DNA from: Paludibaculum fermentans | GTDB taxonomy: Bacteria; Acidobacteriota; Terriglobia; Bryobacterales; Bryobacteraceae | Assembly: GCF_015277775.1 (NCBI RefSeq) | Contig: NZ_CP063849.1 | Span: forward strand, 1,860,001 to 1,924,000 | DNA length: 64,000 nt | Direction: 5' to 3' | Shown here: piece after piece, positions 53,124-62,597 of the stretch | Position numbering within the stretch: position 1 is the stretch's first letter | How the letters are laid out: the number at the start of each line of letters is the position of its first letter | The notes under the pieces: model-generated | What the model was told of the DNA's origin: nothing | Database searches by the model: none | What the model saw: only the letters and a program-made list of their open reading frames with translations | Position numbers and translations under genes: made by a program

Positions 53124-54020
53124 TCAGGCCGTCCTGGCGAGCACCTTGGCCAGCACACGGGCGAACTCCTGGGGCCGCTCCTGGTGCGGCACGTGACCGC
53201 ATTTGGGGATGGTGGTGAGCCGCGCGCCGGGCAACTCGGCCTTGAGCTGCTCAGCGAAAGCCAGCGGCATCAACTGGTCCGACTCGCCCCAGATCAGATC
53301 GACTTCGACGGGAAATGCGGCCAGATGGCTTTCCAGCACAACCTCCCTGCTATCGCGCTGCGCGGTCAGCACCCGGGCGAGCGGCCCTCGCACGCCGGAG
53401 CGCACCAGGTCATCCAGCACGTAGTCCGCAATGCGCTCACTGCCCGGATCGCGCATCGCCTCCATCAACCGGCGCGCTTCGGCCCGATCCTGCGGCAGCA
53501 GGCGCACATCGGTCCGCAGTCCTCGCAGCGGTCCGCCATTCACGGCCACGACGCGCGAGACCTGCCCCGGATTCTCGCCCGCATACAGCATCGCCAGCCA
53601 GGCGCTCATCGAGTGGCCCACCAGGATCACGCTGCCGTGCGGAGCCAGCACCGCCTTCAAGCCAGCCAGCATGGTGGCCATGCTCAGCGGGCCCGATACA
53701 GGCGCGCTCTCGCCGTGCCCCGCGAGGTCTGGAATCAGCAACTGGTATTGCGACCGGGGAAACTCCGTCAGCGCCTTGGCCCAGATTCCAGCCTGGTCGC
53801 CTTCCCCATGCAGCAGCACCACCACCTGGCCCCGCCCGGCCTGCCACACCACCTGGGCGCCTTCCCCGGAGTCGACACTCCGCTTCTGCAGGCCCGCCTG
53901 GCCCAACGTCCAGCGGCTCATTGTCTGCGCGTACTTCGATGGCTGGCGCCGCAGGATCAGCGCAACGATGACCACCACCAACCCGATGAATGAAAGAACT
54001 GTCGACAGAAACTGAATCAC
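53124..54020 (-). CDS. Membrane-anchored alpha/beta hydrolase
   Basis: A 298-residue protein with an N-terminal helix (residues 5-24). The alpha/beta-hydrolase fold shows the oxyanion HGEG motif (71-74), the nucleophile elbow GHSMS with Ser137, an acid Asp248 (WGESD) and His276 (KCGHVPHQE). So a full Ser-His-Asp triad is present. The substrate may be an ester or a thioester. It sits 42 bases before the thiolase gene in the leftward unit. Confidence 0.85.
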   Translation of the reverse strand: MIQFLSTVLSFIGLVVVIVALILRRQPSKYAQTMSRWTLGQAGLQKRSVDSGEGAQVVWQAGRGQVVVLLHGEGDQAGIWAKALTEFPRSQYQLLIPDLAGHGESAPVSGPLSMATMLAGLKAVLAPHGSVILVGHSMSAWLAMLYAGENPGQVSRVVAVNGGPLRGLRTDVRLLPQDRAEARRLMEAMRDPGSERIADYVLDDLVRSGVRGPLARVLTAQRDSREVVLESHLAAFPVEVDLIWGESDQLMPLAFAEQLKAELPGARLTTIPKCGHVPHQERPQEFARVLAKVLARTA

Positions 54021-54100
54021 GGCTCATTCCCCATGCCAGAACATTCCGGCACCGGCCTGATTGTAGCCTAAGGCCGGCGGTGCCCTCACTGACGTTGGTC

Positions 54101-54853
54101 CTAGGTGCCCACTACAACGCCGCCATCCACCGACAGCACCGTACCGGTGACGAAGGACGCAGCCTCCGATGCCAGCCAGACGTAGGCGTTCGCAATATCT
54201 TCAGGCCGCCCCATGCGGCCGATTGGCGTGCGCCCCACCATCCCTTGCAGGATCTTCTCGGGCATCTGCTTCACCATCTCGGTCGCGATGAAGCCGGGCG
54301 CAACAGCGTTCACACGGATCTGATACTTGCCGAGTTCGCGCGCCCAGGTCTTGGTCATGCCGATGACGCCGGACTTGGTTGCCACGTAGTTGGTCTGGCC
54401 AAAGTTGCCGTACAAGCCGACCACTGACGACGCGTTCAATACGACACCGCCGCCGCCCGCGATCATGTGCGGCGCCACGGCCCGGGTACACAGGAACACG
54501 CCCTTCAGGTTCACCCCGACCACCGCGTCGAAGTTCTCCTCCGACATCAGGCCGGTGACTGCGCCGTCCTTATACTTGATCAACTGTGCGTCGCGCAGGA
54601 TTCCTGCGTTGTTGACCAGCACATGTACGCCGCCCCACTTTTCCACGACGGTCTTCACCGCATCTTCGACCGACCCGGCATCGGCGACATTCACTTTCTG
54701 GAAGAAGCCCTCCCCCGTGGGCACGGTTTCCGTCACATCCCACCAGGCCACGCGGCAGCCTTCCTGGGTGAAGCGCTCCGCCGTAGCGCGGCCAATGCCC
54801 GCCGCCGCGCCCGTGACAATCACCACTTTGCCCTGCAATCCCGTCTCGATCAT
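54101..54853 (-). CDS. Short-chain dehydrogenase (FabG-like 3-oxoacyl reductase)
   Basis: A 250-residue classical SDR. The NAD(P)-binding motif TGAAAGIG is at 14-21, NNAG at 81-84 and the catalytic Ser143 and Tyr156-x3-Lys160 are present. The PG-IATEM and VDGG C-terminal region is typical of 3-oxoacyl-ACP or acyl-CoA reductases. It opens the leftward unit with the hydrolase and the thiolase; an Asp at the end of strand 2 (WWDV) suggests NAD over NADP. No acyl carrier protein gene is near. Confidence 0.85.
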   Translation of the reverse strand: MIETGLQGKVVIVTGAAAGIGRATAERFTQEGCRVAWWDVTETVPTGEGFFQKVNVADAGSVEDAVKTVVEKWGGVHVLVNNAGILRDAQLIKYKDGAVTGLMSEENFDAVVGVNLKGVFLCTRAVAPHMIAGGGGVVLNASSVVGLYGNFGQTNYVATKSGVIGMTKTWARELGKYQIRVNAVAPGFIATEMVKQMPEKILQGMVGRTPIGRMGRPEDIANAYVWLASEAASFVTGTVLSVDGGVVVGT

Positions 54854-54956
54854 CGAATCCCTCCTGGCTTAGTCTACCCAGCGGAGCCGTTCCAACGCCC
54901 GAGCCTTGAATTCGTGCTTCCCCAAGGCGCGTGCTTCCCCGATAATCAAAGAGCCT

Positions 54957-56354
54957 ATGGATGAAGAGCGCCGCAAACGCGTCCTGATCGTCGACGACGA
55001 AGCCAATCAGAGATCCGCTGTCTCCCGCATGGTCGAGCGGTGGGGCTTCGCGATTGAAACTGCCGCCGATGGCCAGGAGGCCCTGGACAAGATCCCGGTC
55101 TTCCAGCCGCACACCATCGTCACCGACATCATGATGCCGGGCATGGATGGCATGGAGCTGCTGAAGAGGCTGAACGAGGCCGGAGGTGCTCCGCCGGTGA
55201 TCGTGCTCACTGCCTTCGGCAGCATGGACGCAGCCGTCACGACCGTCCACGAACTGGGCGCCTTCTGGTTTGTGGAGAAGCCCATCCGCCCGCGCGCCTT
55301 CCACGTCCTGCTCGACCGCGCCGTCTCGCACCATCGCCTCTATGAGGACAAGGAACGGCTGGAGCGCCAGTTGAGCAACCGCGGCGTCTTCGGCAAGCTG
55401 ATCGGCTCCAGCGCGGCCATGCAACAGGTATTCTTCCTGCTGCGCCAGGCCGCGCCGTCCAGCGCCAACATCCTGATCCAGGGCGAGAGCGGCACAGGCA
55501 AAGAGCTCGTCGCGCGCCTGGTCCACGACCTGAGCCCCCGCGCGGGCGGCCCATTCGTCGCCATGAATTGCGCCGCCCTGCCGGAGACACTGATCGAGAG
55601 CGAACTCTTTGGGCACGAGAAAGGCTCGTTCACCGGAGCCCTGACCGCGCGCCAAGGCTGCTTCGAGCTGGCCAACCACGGCACGCTGCTGCTGGACGAG
55701 ATCGGCGAGATGCCACTGGCCCTGCAGTCGAAGCTGCTGCGGGTGTTGGAAGACCGCCGCATCCGCCGCGTCGGCGCCGAGCGCGAAATCCAGCTCGATG
55801 TGCGCGTGCTCGCCGCCACCAACCGGGATCTCGGAGCAATGGCCAAGGAGGGCAAGTTCCGCGAGGATCTCTACTACCGCCTGACCGTGCTGCCCGTTTC
55901 CCTGCCCCCACTGCGGGACCGCCTGGAGGATATCCCGGATATCAGCGAAGCCATGCTGGGCGATCTCAACCCCAAGCACGGCACGCGCATCACAGGCATC
56001 CAGCCCGCCGCGATGCAGGCCCTGATGCGCTACCAGTGGCCCGGCAATGTGCGTGAGCTGCGCAACGTCATTGAGCGCGCCTGTGTGCTGGCCGCCGAAG
56101 GCGACATCCGGCTGGAGCACCTGCCCGCCCAGATTGCCGGATCGAGCGGCGAGGTGGTCCGCCGGGCGTTGGGCCCCATCCCGTCGGTCACCTTCCAGGT
56201 GGGCGCGACGCTGGAACGGGCCGAACGCGACATCATCGAACTCACCCTGATGCACACGAAGAACAACCGCACGCGGGCCGCCGAGATTCTGGGCATCAAT
56301 CAGAAGACGCTTTATAACAAGCTGAAGGAGTACGGCGAGGAGCCTGGCGAATGA
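54957..56354 (+). CDS. NtrC-family sigma-54-dependent response regulator
   Basis: A 465-residue three-domain regulator. The receiver domain has the phosphoacceptor Asp57 (VTDIMMPGMDG). The AAA+ domain contains Walker A GESGTGKE at 176-183, and the sigma-54 contact loop reads GSFTGA at 223-228, a common variant of GAFTGA. The C-terminus (RAAEILGINQKTLYNKL) is a Fis-type helix-turn-helix. It activates sigma-54 promoters. The kinase gene overlaps by four bases. The ATG at 54957 follows AAGAG; the frame is open further up. Confidence 0.93.
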   Translation: MDEERRKRVLIVDDEANQRSAVSRMVERWGFAIETAADGQEALDKIPVFQPHTIVTDIMMPGMDGMELLKRLNEAGGAPPVIVLTAFGSMDAAVTTVHELGAFWFVEKPIRPRAFHVLLDRAVSHHRLYEDKERLERQLSNRGVFGKLIGSSAAMQQVFFLLRQAAPSSANILIQGESGTGKELVARLVHDLSPRAGGPFVAMNCAALPETLIESELFGHEKGSFTGALTARQGCFELANHGTLLLDEIGEMPLALQSKLLRVLEDRRIRRVGAEREIQLDVRVLAATNRDLGAMAKEGKFREDLYYRLTVLPVSLPPLRDRLEDIPDISEAMLGDLNPKHGTRITGIQPAAMQALMRYQWPGNVRELRNVIERACVLAAEGDIRLEHLPAQIAGSSGEVVRRALGPIPSVTFQVGATLERAERDIIELTLMHTKNNRTRAAEILGINQKTLYNKLKEYGEEPGE

Positions 56355-58144
56355 TCTCGCTGAAGGCGAAAATCCTGCTGTTCACCACCGCGCTCGTCTC
56401 CGCCCTCGTGTTGGCGCTCTCCATCCTCCTGCTCAACAACCTGATCGAGTCGAACCTCCAGAACTCCCTGCGCCTCACGGAAATGGCGGCGCAGCAGACC
56501 AAGGAACTGCTACTGCTGCGGCTGGAAGAATCCTGGAAAGGCGGGGCGTCCGACCGGGCCCTGTGGAGCGACGCCATCGCGACAGACCCGCGCCTGGCCG
56601 CGTTTCTCAAGAACACGGTGGCCCAGGCTCCGGCGCTGGTGGAGATCTCGATCGCCGGAGCCGACGACCACATCCTGATCTCGTCCATCCGCTCTGACGC
56701 CGGCACGGTCCTGCCCAAACGCCCCACGCTGCGGGAGCTGCTGGCCCTGGGCCCCATCGACCGCCTGCAACGTGTTTTTGACCGCGGGCCGGACTACGAA
56801 CTGCGCATCCCTATCGGCCTGCTGAACGAGCCCGGGACCATCTTTACGATCCAGGTGCTCGTCTCCACCGTCCTGATTCGCGACGCCCTTCAGCCGGGCC
56901 TGCGCTGGATCGGCCTGGCGAGCCTCATCACCCTGGGCGTCTCCCTGTTCCTGGTGACGCTGCTGGGCGGCTATGTGTCCCACAACCTGAACCTGATCTC
57001 CCAGGACATCGACCTGATTCGCCAGGGCCAGCAGCCGGCAATCCTGCCTACCCGCGCGTCGTCGCCCGAGTTCGCCGCCGTACAGTCGAAACTGAGCCTG
57101 CTGGGCGCCGAGGTGCGCGATACCGCCCGCACGGCCGCGGACTTCCGTGCGCGCGTCGCCAACGTGCTGGAGCGCCTGGAGGAAGGCATCCTGCTGTTTG
57201 ATGCCAACCAGCGGCTGGTGCTCAGCGGCGGCGCCGCCGAGTCGCTGCTGGGGCTTTCACCGGAGAAGCTCGACCTCGACTCGTCACCGCTCGGCCCCCT
57301 GGTGCGCTCCGCCATCCAGGACGGCCGCAGCCTGCCGGAGCGCCTGGTGGAATGGCCCGGCCACATTGAGCACCCCCACCTGCTGGTGATCCTGGATTAC
57401 TTCTCAGACGGCCGGGTGCTGGTGCATCTGCGCGACCCCGAGGCCCGCCAGCAGATCGAATCGCAGATGGAGCTGCTGTCCCGCCTGGACGCCATCAACC
57501 GCCTCACCGGGGGCGTCGCCCACGAGATCAAGAACCCCCTGAACTCCATCGCCGCGCGGATTGCGCTGCTCGAATCGATGGTGGGAGAAGAGTCAGCCGA
57601 GGCGGAGGAAGAGATCCGCGTGATCGGCGAAGAGGTGCAGCGGCTGGACCGCGTGGTGCGCACGTTCCTGGAGTTCACCCGCCCGGTTGAAGTCGCCCAC
57701 ACCGAGCTCGACATCGTGCGGCTGGCGGCGGAAGTCACCGACTTCATCCAGGCCGACGCCGATCGCCGCCATATTGAAGTGCAATGCACGGCACACCCGG
57801 ACCACATTTCCGTGTGCGGCGATGCCGACCTGCTGCGGCAGGCGCTGATGAACCTGGCGGTGAATGCGATCGAAGCGATGCCGGAGGGCGGTTCGCTGCG
57901 CATCTCGCTGGAGCAGGGTCCGCGGGATGTGCGCATCATCGTGGCCGATACCGGCCCCGGTATTCCCCGGGAACAGCGGGAGAAGATCTTCCAGCTTTAC
58001 TACACGACGAAGAAGGGCGGCTCGGGCTACGGACTGGCCATGGTCTACCGCGCCATCCAACTTCATGGCGGTAGGATTGAGGTGGACAGCGAACCCGGCC
58101 ACGGCACGCGCTTCCTACTCATATTGCCCGCATTCACCAGCTGA
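56351..58144 (+). CDS. Membrane sensor histidine kinase (NtrB-type partner)
   Basis: A 597-residue kinase. Helix 1 is at 6-29, a periplasmic sensory domain of about 150 residues follows, and helix 2 is at 184-207. Then a PAS-like segment (EGILLFDANQRLVLSGGAAE) and HisKA with phosphoacceptor His391 (GGVAHEIKNPLNSI) precede an intact ATPase domain (NLAVNAIEAM, ADTGPGIP, GGSGYGLAM). It would phosphorylate the preceding NtrC-type regulator. A lipoprotein gene begins six bases downstream and may report to the sensor. Confidence 0.93.
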   Translation: MISLKAKILLFTTALVSALVLALSILLLNNLIESNLQNSLRLTEMAAQQTKELLLLRLEESWKGGASDRALWSDAIATDPRLAAFLKNTVAQAPALVEISIAGADDHILISSIRSDAGTVLPKRPTLRELLALGPIDRLQRVFDRGPDYELRIPIGLLNEPGTIFTIQVLVSTVLIRDALQPGLRWIGLASLITLGVSLFLVTLLGGYVSHNLNLISQDIDLIRQGQQPAILPTRASSPEFAAVQSKLSLLGAEVRDTARTAADFRARVANVLERLEEGILLFDANQRLVLSGGAAESLLGLSPEKLDLDSSPLGPLVRSAIQDGRSLPERLVEWPGHIEHPHLLVILDYFSDGRVLVHLRDPEARQQIESQMELLSRLDAINRLTGGVAHEIKNPLNSIAARIALLESMVGEESAEAEEEIRVIGEEVQRLDRVVRTFLEFTRPVEVAHTELDIVRLAAEVTDFIQADADRRHIEVQCTAHPDHISVCGDADLLRQALMNLAVNAIEAMPEGGSLRISLEQGPRDVRIIVADTGPGIPREQREKIFQLYYTTKKGGSGYGLAMVYRAIQLHGGRIEVDSEPGHGTRFLLILPAFTS

Positions 58145-58149
58145 ACACC

Positions 58150-58716
58150 ATGCACATGACGAAGCCACTCACCGCACAATCCGCTCTCGCCCTGCTGCTG
58201 ATGCTCTCTTCCACCGGTTGCACCTGGTTTGGCCGCAAGCCCAAGGCGCCGGCCACCCCTCCGCAGCCGCAGCCGGTGGTGACCGCCCCCCCAGTGGTCA
58301 CGCCTGTGCCGGAACCTCCGCCGCCTCAACCGCAGGCACAACCCGAGCCGCCGCAACCGGTGCCGGCGCCGCCCCAGCCCCAGCCGACGCCTGTCCCACC
58401 CAAACCCAAGCCGGTAGTGACGACGCCCAAACCGCCAGCTCCGGCTCCGGCCCCGCCGTCCTTTGGACAGATCCTGTCGCCACAGCAGCAGACCGAGTTG
58501 AGGAATTCCTACCAGCAGAGCGCACAGTCGGCGCGGCAGGTGTTGATCCAGCTCAAAGGCCGGGCGCTGTCCCGTGAGCAGGCGGAGACGGCCAACCGGA
58601 TCCGGTCCTTTCTCAGCCAGGCGGACGAAGCGCAGGCGAAGGATCCGGCGACGGCCGCGCAGTTGGCCCAGCGGGCGCAGATCCTGGCGCGGGATTTACA
58701 GTCCGCGCTGCGCTGA
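58150..58716 (+). CDS. Proline-rich lipoprotein
   Basis: A 188-residue protein. A lipoprotein signal ends in LSSTGC (lipid Cys at residue 24, or 22 if the ATG at 58156 is used). Residues 30-105 are a Pro/Gln/Val linker made of repeated QPQP and PPQP units, which would span periplasm or cell wall. The C-terminal 75 residues are a helical domain (LRNSYQQSAQSARQVLIQLK). Co-transcribed with the two-component pair; it may be a sensor accessory or a structural lipoprotein. Function unknown. Confidence 0.75.
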   Translation: MHMTKPLTAQSALALLLMLSSTGCTWFGRKPKAPATPPQPQPVVTAPPVVTPVPEPPPPQPQAQPEPPQPVPAPPQPQPTPVPPKPKPVVTTPKPPAPAPAPPSFGQILSPQQQTELRNSYQQSAQSARQVLIQLKGRALSREQAETANRIRSFLSQADEAQAKDPATAAQLAQRAQILARDLQSALR

Positions 58717-58754
58717 GGGGATCCAAAGGGGCACGATACCGGCGGAGGGGCCGG

Positions 58755-59061
58755 ACTGAATGGGTTTGTTCCCTCAAAAAGTGGAGATGCGGTTGCTGGC
58801 CGGGTGGTTGATTCCCTATTGCACAGTCCGGAATTGATCGCTATTGCCGGATGGCTTTGTTCCCTCATGGAGAGAGAATTGCGCCGCCCTGGCCGGTCAG
58901 CGGCCTGATTCCATATTGCAGAGTCTGGAATCGATTCCCACTGCCGAATGGCTTTGTTCCCTCACAGAGAGAGAATTGCCCAGCCTCGGCCGGTCAGCGG
59001 CGCGATTCCATATTGCAGAGTCTGGAATCGATTGCCATTGCCGAATGGCTTTGTTCCCTCA
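58755..59061. repeat. Tandem repeat, 97-bp unit with internal hairpin
   Basis: The word GGCTTTGTTCCCTCA begins at 58762 (as GGGTTTG), 58853, 58950 and 59047, giving spacings of 91, 97 and 97. Each unit has GAGAGAGAATTGC, GGCCGGTCAGCGGC and a hairpin GATTCCA-12nt-TGGAATC (58907-58932, 59004-59029); the first unit is degenerate but keeps the stem as GATTCC-N-GGAAT. The unit is not a multiple of three and the open frames shift, so it is not a protein repeat. Confidence 0.85.
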
Positions 59062-59497
59062 CGCACGAAGGATTTCCGGACTGGTGGCTGAGTCTGAGCG
59101 GAGTCGTGGCGAGGCGGAAACGAACGATGCGAATGTCAAAGAGCGCAGGCCAGACGTGCGGCCCAAGCCGCAGACCGATCCGGAACGGGGGCACAGATGT
59201 CCCCGTCCAGGCACCATGATCCACCTCTCCACCTAGCGTTCTTGGCCGTTTGGCCCGTAGCTGCCTGATAAGGCGCAGGTTATATTTCTCCAAATCGCGG
59301 ACCGCCCTCTGGGGCCGCCCCATTCCGCCGGGTGGACGGGTGCTTTTTCGTCAATCGGATTGCTGGAGCGGCCGCTTCCGCGCGGCCGCCAGGGCTGATG
59401 CTGAAATTGCCGACGGGGTGGCAAGAGGGAGCGCTCCGCGCTGTTGAAGGCGCACGGGGAGCCTGTCGCTCACGCTCCGGGACTGGGGGTCGCTTCC

Positions 59498-59729
59498 TTC
59501 GGTTTGGCGGCCGGTGGGGCCGTGCGGGACGCCGTTGAAGACGCGTGGGTGGCCGTGGCTCACTCCGTTGAAGACGCGCGGGCAAAGGGTCGCCCGGATG
59601 GGGTCGTTGGAGCCCTTCAGATGGCTATCCGCTCACTCACGTTCGCGGCTCAATTTGCGGCTTCATTCGGTTTGGCGGCCGGTGGGGCCGTGCGGGACGC
59701 CGTTGAAGGCGCGTGAGTGGCCGGGGCTC
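59498..59729. repeat. Direct repeat pair of 64 bp, 168 bp apart
   Basis: 59498-59561 and 59666-59729 are alike over 64 bases with three mismatches. Further GTTGAAGRCGC words lie at about 59443 and 59568, so the region may hold four decayed copies of a short repeat. No open frame is preserved across both copies. Confidence 0.7.
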
Positions 59730-59748
59730 TGCGCAGGAGAGCCCCGGC
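59720..59748. terminator. Terminator at the end of the GGGQPFC gene
   Basis: GCCGGGGCTCT (59720-59730) pairs with AGAGCCCCGGC (59738-59748) with a 7-nt loop, next to the stop codon of the leftward gene that ends at 59757. No T tract. Confidence 0.65.
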
Positions 59749-59756
59749 TCGCACTA

Positions 59757-62507
59757 CTAGGGGACCTGGTAGGTGCCTACCTGCTGCCAACCGGAGTCGC
59801 GCATTAGCTCGTCCATGATGCGCATGTAGAGCTTCTTCGCTCCGGACATGGGCGCCTTCAGCGTCAGCGGGAGCTTCAGGTCGGAGCTGAAATTGGCTCC
59901 AGCTCCGGCGGAAGCCGCCGCCGTGTTGACGGAACAGGCGGAACTATCCAACGCGGTGGATGCGGCGCCTGGCGCGACCGGGCCCAGGAAGAAACCGACG
60001 TCTGAGGAGTACATCCAGAGCATGTTCGCGGCACGATCCAGGTGGACGTAACAGAAAGGCTGACCGCCACCGGTGGAATCCGTCGCGACCAGGAACTGCT
60101 GCCACCCGCGTGGGAGCGACCCCTGTTGACCGTACTCGTCCAGGTAGTAGTTCGCCTGGAAATAAGGGAAGGCGGAGACTCCATTCGACGGGACGACGGC
60201 CATCGTGGGCAACGGCATGGCGGCCATGGTCCAGGTACCATTTTTCACCCAACCGGAGTCCGTGCCGAAGTAGTCCAAGGTCCGCAGGTAGACATTGTCC
60301 GCGGCCGCTGTCTTGAACAGCAGCCTGAGGCGCAGCGTGAGTTGCGACCCGTTCACGGCAGGAGAGGAGTTAAAGGTGTCCAAGGCACAGGCCGAGCTTT
60401 GGAGGGTGTCGGAGGGAGTTTGCGGGTTCACCGGTCCCTGGAAGAACCCATAGGCGTCGGAATAGACCCAGAACGAATTGCCGGGCACATCGTAGTGGAC
60501 GAGGCAGAAGGGCTGACCGCCGCCATCGGGCGACGACGCGACCAGCATCTGAACCCAGCGGAGGGTGTTCGCGCCCTGGGCCCCCTGGAAGACAGCAGTG
60601 AAGTTCTGCTTTGAACCGACCCCGGAGGCGGGCGTGACGCTCACCGGTTTCGTGCCGCCGGCGGCGGCCACGAACGAAGCGGTGATATTCAGAGGCTTAC
60701 TCATGACCACATTGGTTGTGGGCTGGGCGGTGATGGTTGCCCCGCTGAATCCGGTGAAGTAGCAGGGCCCGCTCGGTGTGGCGGTGACGGCAACCGTCTG
60801 GCCGACGTCGAAGAAGGAGGCCGATCCGGCCGGGTTCAACGTCACGCTGCCGCAGCCGGCGGGTGTCACGGTCGTGTTTAGCAGGTACTGCGTTTTGTAG
60901 TTGGCTGTGTACGTGGCTGAGCCTTGCGGCGCGACGATTGTGCGTACGGACAGATTGCTGTCGCTCCAGGCAGTGAAGACCTCGCGGGTCCCCGGTCCCG
61001 TCACATTCGCAGAGCTGGCGCTGAGGGTGTGCGAGCTGCCCGGCTGCCAGGAGAATGATTTCGGAGAAGTATAGGTCTGCCCGTCAACGATCACGGGCAG
61101 GTAGGGCGGCGCGGTCGTCACCAGGTACGGAGCGGTGGAGCAGGTCGAAGGCGCCGTCAGCAAGGGGAGGGTGGTTGGCAAGTCAGCGAAGCGGGCCACA
61201 TGTGCGGTATCGCTTGCCCCTGTCTCGCTGGATACTGGTCCGAGCTGCATTGCGACAGTAGCCGTACCCAAACCTTCAGAGGCACCCGGGAAAGAGATCC
61301 AAACCGGGAAATCGAGGTTGCCTTGGCTGCCCGGGTTGCTCTTGAGTACTTCCCAGACCGCGGTAGCGCTGCCTTTGTCGATCGGGAGCACGGCGACAGG
61401 AATTCCGTCGAGTGTTTCCGTTGCCGCCACGGGAGCAAATGCCCCACCGGCGCTGGCCGTGAGGCGCGCTTCGTCCAGGCCGTTTGCGTTGGGGGCCGGA
61501 ACGCCATCCGTGTACGTCACCGCGACTGTGGAGATGTAGAGCGTCGCTCCGGGCGGGAGTCCGCTAAACGTCGCCTGCAGGCGCGTGCCGGAATCGGCCA
61601 GACCGGCTTTGTTCAGGTTATTCGTAGCAGGAAAGTTCGGGTTGTAGAAGGCCGAGGCGGTGTTGTAGATGGTACCCGTCATCGCCTGAGAGTTCGGGGT
61701 GCCAGGCACGCCGGTTACTGGATCGTAGGTCCAATTGGGCTTGAGAAACGCAGTACCGAACCGTTCGCTAAAACGCAGGTTTGCGAGGCGCTGTTTCGTG
61801 ACAGGCGTACAGCTTGTGAACTCCACGCCGTTCGGGCTGGTTACGGTTGCATCGCCAGCCGCGTTCCGTAGTTTCGCAAGCAGGGCATCCTGCACATAGC
61901 CGACTATCTCATCCGTACCGTTGATCAGGGCGATGCCGGTCGCGGAGACATTCGCCAGCACCGGTGTCGGAATCAGAGTGGGAGACACCGGCAACATGGA
62001 CGCGTTTATGCGCAGGTTGACGATGCGGAGGCCCCTCTGCCCGGAGTCCCCGGGCGGATCCACCGGCACGCCGTAAAAGACGACGGCATTCGAGGCCAGA
62101 ACCTTGCCCTGAAAGACATTGGGCCCCTTGCTGCCGCCGGTCCATGTGCAGAGGCTGGGGTCCGTTGTACACGGCACCTGCTGCGGGGCGGAAGGATCGT
62201 CGATGAGGAGAAGCGATTCTGTGAACAGCCCTGTCGTCCGACCCGTATAGTCGGCATTGAAATAGATCTGGATGTCGTGGGTGGGCACGGGCTGACCGGC
62301 AGGGGTCGGGGTTCCGCCCCAGCAATTGATGACGATCTCTCCGACAGGTGCGGTGATCTCCGCCTGCCGAATCGGGGGCGTGGTACCCGAATTCACCAGG
62401 CATTGCAGCGGCGTGGTCTGCCCCACCGCGGTCAAAGCGAGGGCAACCAGAGCGAGCAGGTTCCAGGCGAGCCGCCTGGAGATCGGTATAGGTAAGAGGG
62501 TGTTCAT
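59757..62507 (-). CDS. Large secreted protein with InlB-like repeat and two C-terminal GGGQPFC modules
   Basis: A 916-residue protein with a signal peptide (LAWNLLALVALALTAVGQ). The N-terminal 440 residues are a mixed beta region of unknown role. About residues 470-620 hold sandwich repeats of the InlB B-type (GQTYTSPKSFSWQPGSSHTL; GPCYFTGFSGATITAQPTTN). The C-terminus has two copies of a module of about 120-130 residues (residues ~637-770 and ~780-916), each with a GGGQPFC-VH-D motif, FWVYSD or LWMYSS, GFF-GPV-P and SSAC. This module resembles Acidobacteriota Ig-like or beta modules known to me only by recollection. Probably a surface adhesin or binding protein. Confidence 0.8.
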   Translation of the reverse strand: MNTLLPIPISRRLAWNLLALVALALTAVGQTTPLQCLVNSGTTPPIRQAEITAPVGEIVINCWGGTPTPAGQPVPTHDIQIYFNADYTGRTTGLFTESLLLIDDPSAPQQVPCTTDPSLCTWTGGSKGPNVFQGKVLASNAVVFYGVPVDPPGDSGQRGLRIVNLRINASMLPVSPTLIPTPVLANVSATGIALINGTDEIVGYVQDALLAKLRNAAGDATVTSPNGVEFTSCTPVTKQRLANLRFSERFGTAFLKPNWTYDPVTGVPGTPNSQAMTGTIYNTASAFYNPNFPATNNLNKAGLADSGTRLQATFSGLPPGATLYISTVAVTYTDGVPAPNANGLDEARLTASAGGAFAPVAATETLDGIPVAVLPIDKGSATAVWEVLKSNPGSQGNLDFPVWISFPGASEGLGTATVAMQLGPVSSETGASDTAHVARFADLPTTLPLLTAPSTCSTAPYLVTTAPPYLPVIVDGQTYTSPKSFSWQPGSSHTLSASSANVTGPGTREVFTAWSDSNLSVRTIVAPQGSATYTANYKTQYLLNTTVTPAGCGSVTLNPAGSASFFDVGQTVAVTATPSGPCYFTGFSGATITAQPTTNVVMSKPLNITASFVAAAGGTKPVSVTPASGVGSKQNFTAVFQGAQGANTLRWVQMLVASSPDGGGQPFCLVHYDVPGNSFWVYSDAYGFFQGPVNPQTPSDTLQSSACALDTFNSSPAVNGSQLTLRLRLLFKTAAADNVYLRTLDYFGTDSGWVKNGTWTMAAMPLPTMAVVPSNGVSAFPYFQANYYLDEYGQQGSLPRGWQQFLVATDSTGGGQPFCYVHLDRAANMLWMYSSDVGFFLGPVAPGAASTALDSSACSVNTAAASAGAGANFSSDLKLPLTLKAPMSGAKKLYMRIMDELMRDSGWQQVGTYQVP

Positions 62508-62597
62508 TGTCTTTGTTTGGTCAGGATTCGAATTCGTCAGGAGATCTGGAGAGCAGAGAGGGAGAGCGAGCCTGGCCGGGCCGCTCTCCCGGTTTCC

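Larger units (their letters stand above)
58717..59756. other. Non-coding repeat region between two-component operon and GGGQPFC gene
   Basis: About 1 kb without a supported gene. Short open frames in 58844-59270 change frame with each repeat, because the repeat is 97 bases long, so I reject them as genes. The region contains the 97-bp tandem repeat (58755-59061), a hairpin ACGGGG/CCCCGT near 59186-59207, a 64-bp direct repeat pair (59498-59561, 59666-59729) and a terminator at its end. Confidence 0.7.

Noticed and set aside
58755-59061. Possible CRISPR array
   Set aside because: There are no short identical repeats separated by unique spacers; whole 97-base units are repeated and no cas gene is near.
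58844-59236. Open frames inside the 97-bp repeat array
   Set aside because: The repeat length is not a multiple of three, so similar peptides appear in shifting frames; no binding site; the repeats explain the open frames.
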